Assembly (NCBI GenBank): GCA_021158105.1
Contig: JAGGVH010000034.1
Coordinates: 1 to 44,790 of the forward strand
Reading direction: 5' to 3'
DNA: 44,790 bases
From: Microcaldota archaeon
GTDB taxonomy: Archaea > Micrarchaeota > Micrarchaeia > Anstonellales > JAGGVH01
A program made the translations under genes and the position numbers. Below, one piece after another: positions 8,400 to 15,420 of the stretch. The notes under the pieces are model-generated. The model was not told the DNA's origin, did not search any database, and was given only the letters and a program-made list of their open reading frames with translations. Every line of letters starts with the position of its first letter. Position 1 is the first letter of the stretch.

Positions 8400-10388
8400 T
8401 CAGTTATTTTCTAAAAACGGAGCATCGATTATTAATGTTTCATACTCCCCGCCTTCGCCTGCTATGTTTATATTAAGTTTTTTCAGGTCCTTAATCATCT
8501 CTGTTGAGAGTATCTTATTTTCAAAGGGTTTAAGTCCTTCTGCTGACGTATGGATAATTTTAATCTTAAACCCGTTTTTTATTAGCATGTTTAGTTCTTG
8601 CTCTTGATCCATGTACCATAATGGAAGGTAATTTTTTATTCCAATCTTTTCAGTTATTTCTTCAATTCTGTTTCTTTGATAGACTGAAGCGATCGCACCA
8701 GAAGTTATCCCTTGGATTTTATATTCCTCTACAGCTGTTCTTATGGCTTTTTCTAAATCGCACAATTCCTGCTCTTTTTCACCACTTGTCTTTCTAGTGA
8801 TTAGTGGAATGCCTGCTTTTTCTGAAAGGCCAGGTACGTTTCTTATATTTGGAACATGGAACATGAATGACTCTTCATTTTCACTGATGATGGTTATTAG
8901 GCATTTTATTGGGTATCCCCTGTTCTTCATTATCCATAACGCCAGTCCACTGTCCTTTCCTCCACTGAATAGTGCTCCTATTGGTGTGTTAAAATGGCTC
9001 TTGAATGTTTTTAGGTATTGCCCTCTCAAACTAAACCCCTTCTTCTTCATAAGTTTAATTATTAATCTGTTTGCCCCGCTACCGTACTGTGCTGCAAGGC
9101 GGACAGGTTTGACTTTTGGCATACCTTTTGTTTCCATATACTTTAATAATTTTTTAAGCATAGTCTTTTTACCATATGAAACTTTATCATTTGCAGGCGA
9201 GTTTAGTACTTTGTTTACTAATACAGTATCTAAGAATGGTATCCTTGTTTCAATAGTGTGCGCCATTGAAACTGTATCATCCCTGTATAAATCCCGTTCA
9301 TATAACGTTCTTATGCTGCTTAATAATTCCCTGTTCAAGTCATGGCCATAATTCATAGCTTTTAAATGCCTTTCATAACCCGCAAATATGTCATCACTGC
9401 CTGCACCGGTTATTATCATTCTGTGATTGTCATGTGCTGCGCGTTGGCATGATAAGTATATAGGTACAGCGACACTAACCTTTACAGGATCGCATGACTC
9501 AATGTGGTAAATAACTTTTGATAATATCTCTTCAAAATTCTTATCATTAATGATTGTCGGGACAACTCTTATGCCGATCTGGTTGCCGATTTCTAACGCA
9601 CGTTTCACATCTCTACTCTCTGTTGTTCCTGTTACATATCCTGTAACATCTTTGCCCAAATGTTTTAGGACTAATGCGAGCACTGTTGAGTCAATGCCGC
9701 CTGAAAATAAAAGTGCTACTTTTTTAACATTGTCAGTTCTTTTCCTTACAGATTCCATAATCAAGTTGAACAGGTCGCCATCGTTTAACTGACTCGTTTT
9801 TCTTTTGAGTGGATTCCAAGGTGTATAATAATCTTCAAGTTTATTTATTTTTGTGTCATAAACTAAACAGTGTCTGGGGTGTAATTCTATTGGTTCTGTC
9901 TTGTCTTTAGTGTATGGATAACGTAGCACTTTGCCTTCTGACGCGAAAATAAAACCGTCATTTTTTTTATACCATACTGGTCTGACACCTATAGCGTCCC
10001 TCATAACGTAAACTTTATCATCTCTATAATATGCAAATGCATATATACCGTCTATTATATTTCTGATGTTTGTAAAAAATTCTTCTGGGTCAGTATGTTT
10101 TGTGTAATACATATCTAAAAGTTTTAACAGTGTTTCTGCATCGTTTGATGTGTTAAACCCGAACTGTTCATTTATATCTCTCCAATTGTAAACCTCACAG
10201 TTTGCAGTTAATATACCTTCACCTTCAAGAGGTTGCTTAGAATGGCCGACCATTGCATGAAGATAATGGGCAAACTTGCCTTTATCTATCTCAACCTCTT
10301 TGTACTCATCCTTACCTCTGTGGGCAATGATGGTAGTGTTAACAGTTATCCCGTTCTTAACATTGAAGAATCCTATTATCCCGCACAT
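8400..10388 (-). CDS. Fusion: glutamine amidotransferase - asparagine synthetase - diphthamide synthetase (Dph6)
   Basis: 662 residues in three modules. Residues 1 to about 185 are a class II glutaminase starting MCGIIGFF with Cys2 as nucleophile. Residues about 200-430 are an asparagine synthetase domain with the PP-loop SGGIDS at 229-234 and GAGSDDIFAGY. Residues about 468-662 are a second N-type ATP pyrophosphatase, with SGGKDS at 475-480, HVPNI and GEGGEYET at 644-651, the signatures of Dph6 (diphthine-ammonia ligase). Dph6 amidates diphthine on elongation factor 2, and dph2 lies 8 kb away. The fusion could deliver glutamine-derived ammonia to Dph6, which normally uses free ammonium; that is inference. 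A TATA-like box lies at 10437-10447. The frame is continuous, so this is not a sequencing split. Confidence 0.93.
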   Translation of the reverse strand: MCGIIGFFNVKNGITVNTTIIAHRGKDEYKEVEIDKGKFAHYLHAMVGHSKQPLEGEGILTANCEVYNWRDINEQFGFNTSNDAETLLKLLDMYYTKHTDPEEFFTNIRNIIDGIYAFAYYRDDKVYVMRDAIGVRPVWYKKNDGFIFASEGKVLRYPYTKDKTEPIELHPRHCLVYDTKINKLEDYYTPWNPLKRKTSQLNDGDLFNLIMESVRKRTDNVKKVALLFSGGIDSTVLALVLKHLGKDVTGYVTGTTESRDVKRALEIGNQIGIRVVPTIINDKNFEEILSKVIYHIESCDPVKVSVAVPIYLSCQRAAHDNHRMIITGAGSDDIFAGYERHLKAMNYGHDLNRELLSSIRTLYERDLYRDDTVSMAHTIETRIPFLDTVLVNKVLNSPANDKVSYGKKTMLKKLLKYMETKGMPKVKPVRLAAQYGSGANRLIIKLMKKKGFSLRGQYLKTFKSHFNTPIGALFSGGKDSGLALWIMKNRGYPIKCLITIISENEESFMFHVPNIRNVPGLSEKAGIPLITRKTSGEKEQELCDLEKAIRTAVEEYKIQGITSGAIASVYQRNRIEEITEKIGIKNYLPLWYMDQEQELNMLIKNGFKIKIIHTSAEGLKPFENKILSTEMIKDLKKLNINIAGEGGEYETLIIDAPFLENN

Positions 10389-10468
10389 AGAATCACTGAA
10401 TCATTTGAGTTTGAGTTAAGAAAAATTAAGAAGAATACATATAAAACTTTGTTGTTCAACCTTTTCTT

Positions 10469-11551
10469 CTATTCTTTTTCTTTTTTCTTCCCAATAGAAT
10501 CAATCACGTTTAATACTTCTTGTATCGTCTTACCTCTTGACCCGAAACCTGCTTGTTGTAATATATATTTGATCCTATAGATTGTATCTAATAACTTATT
10601 GTTTGCACGTTCCTTCTCATACATAGTTTGGCGGGTTGCGGATAACTCTTGAATTGTCTTTTCTAGTTCTTCCTTTATCCTTTTCATCTCATCTTTCAAC
10701 TGTCTAACCTGTTTTTCTCTTTCTTCCAGTTCTTTTTCAGCATTGTCAATCCTTTCCTCCAACTCTTCCACTTTATCCTTTAATTTCTTGTTCTTTTCAC
10801 TGAGTTGTTTATTTTCTTCAGTGAGTTGTCTCTTAGACTTTAAACCACGCCTGCGTTTTCCGGTTTTTTGCTCAACCAGACTGACCGCAACGTTCGCACC
10901 AACTCGGTCATAGAAGTTTGCAATCGCTATGGCGTCATCATCCCTTTCTTTGGATAGACTTATCACTAAATAACCAACGTTTGGGTTCTTATACTCTTGA
11001 AAATCACTGTACTTTTCATCATTGAATAAGAAATGATTATCGTCCTTAAATGGAGTATATTTGAGAATACAGATTTTCCCTTTTTCCACATGTTTAATGA
11101 TTGTCATATTATCAACAACTATGAATGCAGAACGGATGTTAAGATCTAATACAAAGTTGGACAGAGTATTTATTATTCTATCCTTCTCCTGTTCATCAAA
11201 TATACCTTTCTGTGTTTTTAAATAATGGAGGAGATCTTCGTGATTGGATTTATCATAAGGGGTGATCGTACCTGTTTGATCCACTCCCACAGCAAGAAGA
11301 CGTTTTTGTACTCCTTCATGATAGTTGGCCAAACACGGTATCGGGAGATTGGGATAAAAAGTATAGTAGGGGTCATTAACACCTTTTTCTATTTCTGTCA
11401 ACACTTTCTCTAATGAGAGTTCTTTACTAATTCTACCTATACCACGCTTCACCACATACTTTCTATACAACCTTTCTTTTAACTTCTCCTTTTGTTCAGG
11501 TGTTAATTTCTTATTATTTTCAATCCTACTTTGAGAGATATGCTTCACCAT
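10469..11551 (-). CDS. Unknown protein, possible RNase H-like domain plus long coiled coil
   Basis: 360 residues from the ATG at 11551, which has GGTGAT 4 bases upstream (better placed than the GTG at 11560). The N-terminal 85 residues are basic and helical. Residues 85-215 show three Asp-containing elements in the order seen in RuvC/RNase H folds: LLAVGVDQTG (D91), AFIVVDN (D147) and ERDDDAIAIANF (D204-206). Residues about 240-325 are a heptad-rich coiled coil dominated by Glu and Lys, and the tail is basic. A resemblance to archaeal DUF460-type predicted nucleases is my inference and is not certain; a purely structural protein is the alternative. It is upstream of, and on the same strand as, the Dph6 fusion but with its own RBS. 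Confidence 0.72.
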   Translation of the reverse strand: MVKHISQSRIENNKKLTPEQKEKLKERLYRKYVVKRGIGRISKELSLEKVLTEIEKGVNDPYYTFYPNLPIPCLANYHEGVQKRLLAVGVDQTGTITPYDKSNHEDLLHYLKTQKGIFDEQEKDRIINTLSNFVLDLNIRSAFIVVDNMTIIKHVEKGKICILKYTPFKDDNHFLFNDEKYSDFQEYKNPNVGYLVISLSKERDDDAIAIANFYDRVGANVAVSLVEQKTGKRRRGLKSKRQLTEENKQLSEKNKKLKDKVEELEERIDNAEKELEEREKQVRQLKDEMKRIKEELEKTIQELSATRQTMYEKERANNKLLDTIYRIKYILQQAGFGSRGKTIQEVLNVIDSIGKKKEKE

Positions 11552-11624
11552 TCTAATCACCTTTTTGTTATATATTATGTATAGATATGTTTATAAATGT
11601 TCCCATAAATTTCGAGAAGTAGAA

Positions 11625-12248
11625 TCAAATCTGACCAATGTTTTCATATATGTCTAATAAATGGTCAACTTCTCTGAATGTCTCCATTAGATAATCAGGA
11701 TAAATGTCCCATGACCATGCCCTGCCCCATGTAACTATACCATTTTTTATCCCTGTACTTTTTGATGCTGTGACATCTTCGTTGTCATCTCCTATAAATA
11801 CAAGCGGTTTGCCCATTTCTGTCAACACCATTTCAATGATTGATTTTTTGTCATAAATCATTTCCTGTGAATTGCCATAAACATCTTTGAACAGTTTGGT
11901 TAATCCTAATAATTCTAGGGACTGTTCAACCGTTTTTTTCCACATCTTTGAAACTATTACTAATTTATAACCACGTGATGACCAGTTGTGGACATAATCA
12001 AGCACGTTATGATAGAAAATGTCATCTCCTTTTATGTTGACAATGTGTAGATAATGAACGTTTAACAAGTGAGTGAGTTCTATGTTGAGTAGCGGATCGT
12101 CCATTATGCCAGAGTATTGTTTGAGTGCTTCCTTATGATTAATGTTTGGTTTAGCGTTTATAGTTTCACTTCTTAGTTTGGTAGCTTCGTCTAATGTATT
12201 CTTTTTGACCATGGTACCGTTCCAGTCCAACATTATTATCTTTTCCAT
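11625..12248 (-). CDS. HAD-superfamily hydrolase
   Basis: 207 residues from the ATG at 12248. Motif I is MLDWNGTMV (nucleophile Asp, second Asp replaced by Asn as in several archaeal HADs), motif II is VIVSK, motif III is the Lys around YDKKSII, and motif IV is FIGDDNEDV. The helical cap between motifs I and II is about 80 residues, as in subclass I phosphatases such as phosphoglycolate phosphatase. Substrate cannot be told from the sequence. It lies 74 bp from the next gene on the same strand and 80 bp from tRNA-Ser on the other side. Confidence 0.85.
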   Translation of the reverse strand: MEKIIMLDWNGTMVKKNTLDEATKLRSETINAKPNINHKEALKQYSGIMDDPLLNIELTHLLNVHYLHIVNIKGDDIFYHNVLDYVHNWSSRGYKLVIVSKMWKKTVEQSLELLGLTKLFKDVYGNSQEMIYDKKSIIEMVLTEMGKPLVFIGDDNEDVTASKSTGIKNGIVTWGRAWSWDIYPDYLMETFREVDHLLDIYENIGQI

Positions 12249-12327
12249 TTTTATCATCTTATATTAATACGTATAAAAAATTATCATAACTTAGGTTTTT
12301 ATTCTTTTTGCACCAATTAAATCATGC

Positions 12328-12441
12328 GCCGGCGTGGCGGAACGGTAACGCGCTGGTCTCGAACACAATAGTGTGAGACAACCAGTGTCCGCAAGGGCTT
12401 GCAGGTTCAAAGTGATATACATGAAATTCCTGCCGCCGGCG
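12328..12441 (+). tRNA. tRNA-Ser(CGA) with two 16-nt introns (37/38 and 59/60)
   Basis: The acceptor is GCCGGCG/CGCCGGC with discriminator G. The D stem has 3 bp (GCG/CGC), the anticodon stem is CTGGT/ACCAG, the long variable arm GTCC-GCAA-GGGC marks a class II tRNA, and the T stem is GCAGG/CCTGC. Intron 1 (12364-12379) interrupts the loop after CT-CGA-A, with central helix CTCG/TGAG and cuts AA^C and AC^A. Intron 2 (12412-12427) interrupts the T loop after TTCAAA, with central helix TTCA/TGAA and bulges AA^G and AT^T. Splicing gives a normal TTCAAAT loop. Both are among the shortest BHB introns possible. The anticodon CGA reads UCG. Confidence 0.93.
12412..12427 (+). other. T-loop intron of tRNA-Ser (position 59/60)
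   Basis: Sixteen bases lie between T-loop bases 59 and 60. The flanks form a full 3-4-3 BHB: TTCA (12406-12409) pairs with TGAA (12422-12425), the 5' bulge is AAG (12410-12412), the 3' bulge ATT (12426-12428), and the remaining TG-ATATA-CA is a 2-bp mini-hairpin. Removal restores a canonical T loop. Confidence 0.88.
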
Positions 12442-12506
12442 TATTTAACCGTTTCTAATAGGACAAGTTGGAATAAATGAGTTGGGATATGCCCTCAGCG
12501 GTTTAG

Positions 12507-13031
12507 TTACCATGGTACGTTTTTCCACCCGAATTTGTTAGCTAATATGTTTGCACCACGGTGGACTAGATATGTTAATATTGTGAGCCATATTATGTCA
12601 TATAAATTAATTATTGACAATCCAGCAATCCAAATCAATAATAAAGAAACATACAAAAACAGAAGTTGGTCAATAAAGAACGATGGTGTGCCCCTTGCCA
12701 AGTTCATTCTCCTCTTAATAAAACTGCCAAGACTGTCACCAATCATTGTGCCAAAACCAGATATAATTCCAAGTAAAACATAGTCCAAATTATTCTGATA
12801 AAAATCTATTTCTGTACCCGGCAAGATAAATGCATATAAACATCCGATTAACCATGCTATGCCTACACCTGTAAAAAAACCTTGCCAGGTTTTTCCCTCC
12901 CCCAGTATTCTTTTTCCGTCGATGAATTTATAATTCATATCTATAGGCAGTCCTCCGCCAAAGATTACTGGTAAAGAGTTTGCAAAATACGATGGCAATA
13001 TAAAAAGTATTACTTGTATTATGTGAAGCAT
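12507..13031 (-). CDS. carS: CDP-archaeol synthase
   Basis: 174 residues with about five hydrophobic membrane segments. CarS transfers CMP from CTP to the unsaturated archaeol phosphate precursor in the membrane, a committed step of archaeal phospholipid synthesis. The family signatures are visible: PVIFGGGLPID, the segment GKRILGEGKTWQGF, and GDSLGSFIKRR with the following GTPSFFIDQ. The length agrees with the family. The ubiA gene 9 kb away would supply the preceding step. The gene converges on tRNA-Ser and lies downstream of tRNA-Asp on the same strand. Confidence 0.93.
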   Translation of the reverse strand: MLHIIQVILFILPSYFANSLPVIFGGGLPIDMNYKFIDGKRILGEGKTWQGFFTGVGIAWLIGCLYAFILPGTEIDFYQNNLDYVLLGIISGFGTMIGDSLGSFIKRRMNLARGTPSFFIDQLLFLYVSLLLIWIAGLSIINLYDIIWLTILTYLVHRGANILANKFGWKNVPW

Positions 13032-13065
13032 AATAAGATTGAATAGTAAAAATTTATAAATAAAA

Positions 13066-13170
13066 CGCCCCGGCTGGGAGTCGAACCCAGGTCAAGGGAG
13101 TGACAGTCCCACATGCTAACCATTATGCCCTAAGACATAAAGCTATGTCACAGGTCTACACCATCGGGGC
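13066..13170 (-). tRNA. tRNA-Asp(GTC) with a 33-nt D-loop intron
   Basis: Minus strand. The acceptor is GCCCCGA/CCGGGGC (A7-C66 unpaired) with discriminator G. The anticodon arm is TGGGA-CTGTCAC-TCCCT with one T-T mismatch, anticodon GTC. The T arm is CTGGG-TTCGACT-CCCAG. The D arm is interrupted: after GTGT-AG come 33 extra bases (complement 13123-13155) before TGGTTA-GCAT. Removal gives D loop AGTGGTTA, as in typical archaeal tRNA-Asp. The D-stem strand GTGT can pair with GCAT at the end of the intron, with bulges AG^A and AA^T. The anticodon loop has no intron. Confidence 0.92.
13123..13155 (-). other. D-loop intron of tRNA-Asp
   Basis: The intron folds as CCT, a 2x2 internal loop, then hairpin GACATA-GCTT-TATGTC, then AGG. 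Its last stem strand GCAT is identical to the exonic D-stem 3' strand GCAT (bases 22-25), so the precursor can pair GTGT with the intron instead of with the exon, giving a 4-bp central helix flanked by AGA and AAT bulges. The outer exon helix of a strict BHB is missing, so this is a relaxed bulge-helix-loop form. Confidence 0.82.
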
Positions 13171-13272
13171 GTTGTGAACGTTAGTTAACAACGGCTGATG
13201 TTTTTCACCCAACTCTCAAGCAAGTGAAAATGCCATCGGGGCGTTGTGAACGTTAGTTAACAACGGCTGATG
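13161..13272 (-). repeat. Partial tandem duplication of the tRNA-Asp 5' end and leader
   Basis: A 40-base block is repeated exactly at 13161-13200 and 13233-13272. Read on the minus strand it is 30 bases of leader plus the first ten tRNA bases (GCCCCGATGG). The 32 bases between the copies hold a hairpin TTTTCAC...GTGAAAA, closed by GATG/CATC from the flanking repeats. The block itself contains an imperfect palindrome, GTTGTTAACTAACGTTCACAAC. The TATA-like box at 13297-13304 would start transcription at the outer copy, so the primary transcript should contain both. Confidence 0.9.
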
Positions 13273-13296
13273 CTTAAACTTATTATTTGTAGATAC

Positions 13297-13304
13297 ATTT
13301 AAAT
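13297..13304. promoter_or_regulatory. Shared TATA-like palindrome between tRNA-Asp and tatD
   Basis: ATTTAAAT is a perfect 8-bp palindrome. It lies about 26 bases before the leaderless tatD ATG (13329) on the plus strand and about 26 bases before the first tRNA-Asp leader repeat on the minus strand, so it may serve both directions. Confidence 0.5.
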
Positions 13305-13328
13305 AGGAAACATTTTTAAATGTTACAA

Positions 13329-14060
13329 ATGGACAAAAAAGGTAATACAAAAGTGTTTGATACACATGTTCATCTTGACGTTATTGATGAACATATCCCC
13401 GAGAACGAATTAGTACTTTCTGTTGGGTATAAGGATGATGTTAACAAAATCCTGCCCATGATTGCAGGACAGAAAGGTATCCCTTTTTCGGTTGGCATTG
13501 CTCCACAGGTTGCAATGTATGAGAAGTTTATTGAAAACCATTCTTGGATACAAAATATTATGGAGATTATTAACAACAATAAATGTGCGGCCATTGGAGA
13601 AATAGGATTAGATTATAAGTGGGCTGTCACTGATGACGACAAAAAAAGGCAATTAGAATGGTTGACTGTACAATTGAAGATTGCAGAAGCTCATAACTTG
13701 CCAGTAATTATACATTCAAGAAAGGCTGAAAATGAACTTGTTGATTTACTATCGTCATGGAAGTTAGATTTGGTTTTCCATTCATTCACTGGCAAGGTTA
13801 ATACTGCACAGAAAATTATTGATCATGGTTGGAAGATAGGGGTTACCCCTTTAAGATCAAGAGATAAGAAAAAAGTTATAAGTTTAGGTATAGAAAATTT
13901 AGTGGTTGAGACTGATGCACCATACATTGGAAAAAAGTTTGAGGATATCAATGAATCAATAGAACGGATAAGAGAGGTTACTGGGTTGCCAACAGGAGAT
14001 ATTATAAAAGTTACGTTTGATAATGGAATTAAACTGTTTAAATTGGAAGGGCGACTATGA
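13329..14060 (+). CDS. tatD: TatD-family metal-dependent nuclease/hydrolase
   Basis: 243 residues. Metal-ligand motifs of the TatD amidohydrolase fold are all present: DTHVHLD near the start, GEIGLDYKW, PVIIHSRKA, VFHSFTG and VVETDAPY. TatD proteins are 3'-5' exonucleases or related hydrolases in the cytoplasm. I prefer the ATG at 13329 because it sits about 26 bases after a TATA-like box; an in-frame ATG at 13320 is the alternative. There is no Shine-Dalgarno sequence, in keeping with a leaderless mRNA. The stop overlaps the start of the next gene (ATGATG), so tatD and the two NYN genes form an operon. Confidence 0.9.
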   Translation: MDKKGNTKVFDTHVHLDVIDEHIPENELVLSVGYKDDVNKILPMIAGQKGIPFSVGIAPQVAMYEKFIENHSWIQNIMEIINNNKCAAIGEIGLDYKWAVTDDDKKRQLEWLTVQLKIAEAHNLPVIIHSRKAENELVDLLSSWKLDLVFHSFTGKVNTAQKIIDHGWKIGVTPLRSRDKKKVISLGIENLVVETDAPYIGKKFEDINESIERIREVTGLPTGDIIKVTFDNGIKLFKLEGRL

Positions 14061-14500
14061 TGGACATACTACGATTGTTAGGAATAAAAAAAAGAATAAA
14101 AGGTATTGCGTTCTATGTAAATGGTCCGGACATATTATCACATAAAAAAAGTGTTGATATGCAAAAGACCATTAAACAGCTTAAAAATAAGTATAATGTT
14201 CGGATTGCCAAAGTTTATCTTGACCAGTTTGCATCAGATAAACTCATTGAAGCTGTCAACAATCAGGGTTATGAAGCAGTAATATGTATTAGTGATGTTA
14301 ATGTGGCAATGGCAATAGGTATAATTGAAGATACATACAATGAAAACATTGAAGGCATAGCTTTAATGACAACCAATCAGTTGTTTGTAGATGTGCTTAG
14401 AAAGGTTAAAGAGCATAAGAAGAAAACTATAATTGTCGGTGAGAAGAACATTCAAAAGGAACTTCTGAATGAGGCTGATGATTACATAATGGTGAGATGA
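14057..14500 (+). CDS. NYN/PIN-like protein, catalytic residues lost
   Basis: 147 residues, homologous along its length to the next protein, a NYN-domain (LabA-like) predicted RNase. Positions that carry acidic residues in the neighbour are changed here: IDGPN becomes VNGPD, the KYDVDIPLALDA block becomes ISDVNVAMAIGI, and TRDTDYLPL becomes TTNQLFVDV. A basic N-terminal extension (LGIKKRIKG) is added. It overlaps the tatD stop by 4 bases and its own stop abuts the next ATG, so all three are coupled. A pseudo-nuclease partner or RNA-binding subunit of the active paralogue is my inference. Confidence 0.82.
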   Translation: MMDILRLLGIKKRIKGIAFYVNGPDILSHKKSVDMQKTIKQLKNKYNVRIAKVYLDQFASDKLIEAVNNQGYEAVICISDVNVAMAIGIIEDTYNENIEGIALMTTNQLFVDVLRKVKEHKKKTIIVGEKNIQKELLNEADDYIMVR

Positions 14501-14905
14501 ATGAATGTTGGATTGTTCATTGACGGACCAAACATGTTGAGAAAAGATGTGCATGTTAACATGGATAAGGTTATTGACACCTGTAAACAGTTTGGAAAAT
14601 TAACTGTGAAAAAGATGTATCTTAATAAGCATGCAACTGAAGGATTGATCCATGCAATGAGAAAAGAAGGACTAGACATAATCATAACTAAGTATGATGT
14701 TGACATTCCATTAGCACTTGATGCATCAGAAGCAGTGTTCAGTGATAGGATTGATGTGTTAGTATTGTTAACAAGGGATACTGATTATTTGCCGTTGTTG
14801 ATTGAAGCCAAAAAAAGGGGAATTTTAACAGTAGTGATAGGAATAGGAATGGGATTTTCTGTTGCATTAAAACATACTGCAGATAGAGTTATATTTATAA
14901 AATAA
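14501..14905 (+). CDS. NYN-domain predicted ribonuclease (LabA/PIN-like)
   Basis: 134 residues, a single NYN domain. The acidic cluster of the PIN-like fold is intact: GLFIDGPNM (D8, N11), YDVDIPLALDA, and LLTRDTDYLPLL, followed by GILTVVIGIG. These residues bind the metal in NYN RNases, which act on structured RNA. The start directly follows the stop of the degenerate paralogue with no spacer, arguing for equal expression and perhaps a heterodimer. The lsm gene follows after 37 bases, adding to an RNA-metabolism context. Confidence 0.9.
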   Translation: MNVGLFIDGPNMLRKDVHVNMDKVIDTCKQFGKLTVKKMYLNKHATEGLIHAMRKEGLDIIITKYDVDIPLALDASEAVFSDRIDVLVLLTRDTDYLPLLIEAKKRGILTVVIGIGMGFSVALKHTADRVIFIK

Positions 14906-14942
14906 TGCTCAAAAATATATGATAAAAACAGGGTGATGGTAT

Positions 14943-15176
14943 ATGGGAGAACAAAAAAGACCTTTTGACTTGTTGAATAATTCACTGAATAAGCCAGTGG
15001 TTGTAGGGATGAAAGCAGGCCTCATGATGAGAGGTGTAATGGTAGCGTATGATATTCATATGAATATAATACTAGATAATGCTGAGATTATAGTTAACAA
15101 TGAAGTGCAAAGAAAGCTTGGTGAGACATTAATACGTGGAGATACTGTGATATATATATCACCATCAAAAGTTTAA
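14943..15176 (+). CDS. Sm-like archaeal protein (Lsm)
   Basis: 77 residues, one Sm fold. Sm1 is visible as NSLNKPVVVGMKAGLMMRGVMVAYDIHMNIIL (split here: KPVVVGMKAG, then RGVMVAYDIHMN), and Sm2 as the LIRGDTVIYI strand. Archaeal Lsm proteins form heptamer rings that bind U-rich RNA and take part in tRNA and small RNA processing. The RBS GGGTGATGG lies a few bases before the ATG. The stop is 14 bases before the two-intron tRNA-Ala, so read-through into the tRNA pair is possible. Confidence 0.93.
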   Translation: MGEQKRPFDLLNNSLNKPVVVGMKAGLMMRGVMVAYDIHMNIILDNAEIIVNNEVQRKLGETLIRGDTVIYISPSKV

Positions 15177-15190
15177 AGCTCTTAAGAGAT

Positions 15191-15410
15191 GGGCCCGTGG
15201 CGCAGTGGTAGCGCGCCTGCTTTGCAAGGACTTTCTTTCTTTACGAAAGAAAGAATATTTTTGTAGGTTTATAAACCCAAAAAAGCAGGAGGTCGAGGGT
15301 TCTGTCCTTTTCTTTCTTTGAAAGAAAGAAAACGACACCGAAAAGAAAGAAACGGGTTGTTTTCTGTTCAAAAAAGAAAGAAAGGATGCCTAAAAATCCC
15401 CCCGGGTCCA
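15191..15410 (+). tRNA. tRNA-Ala(TGC) with two introns (57 and 91 nt)
   Basis: The acceptor is GGGCCCG/CGGGTCC with discriminator A. The D arm is GCGC-AGTGGTA-GCGC and the anticodon stem CCTGC/GCAGG with loop TT-TGC-A|A. Intron 1 (15227-15283) is at 37/38, with central helix TTTG/CAAA and cuts CA^A and AA^A. Intron 2 (15303-15393) splits the T loop after TTC, with central helix GGGT/GCCT and cuts TC^T and AA^A, leaving loop TTCAAAT. The T stem GAGGG/CCCCC keeps one A-C mismatch. The gene is 220 bases long; only 72 are exon. Intron 2 is a long Pu/Py hairpin of CTTTCTTT/AAAGAAAG blocks. Confidence 0.92.
15303..15393 (+). other. T-loop intron of tRNA-Ala (position 56/57)
   Basis: 91 bases. The ends pair as GTCCTTTTCTTTCTTT with AAAGAAAGAAAGGAT, and the last bases GCCT-AA imitate the T-stem 3' strand so that G51-T54 (GGGT) can pair with GCCT. 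The same terminus GCCTAA|AAAT is found in the tRNA-Glu T-loop intron 173 bases downstream. Confidence 0.85.
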
Positions 15411-15420
15411 TTCGTCTCAT

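Noticed and set aside
8743-9351. 202-residue plus-strand ORF inside the AsnB-Dph6 fusion
   Set aside because: Antisense shadow of a clearly conserved gene; no RBS.
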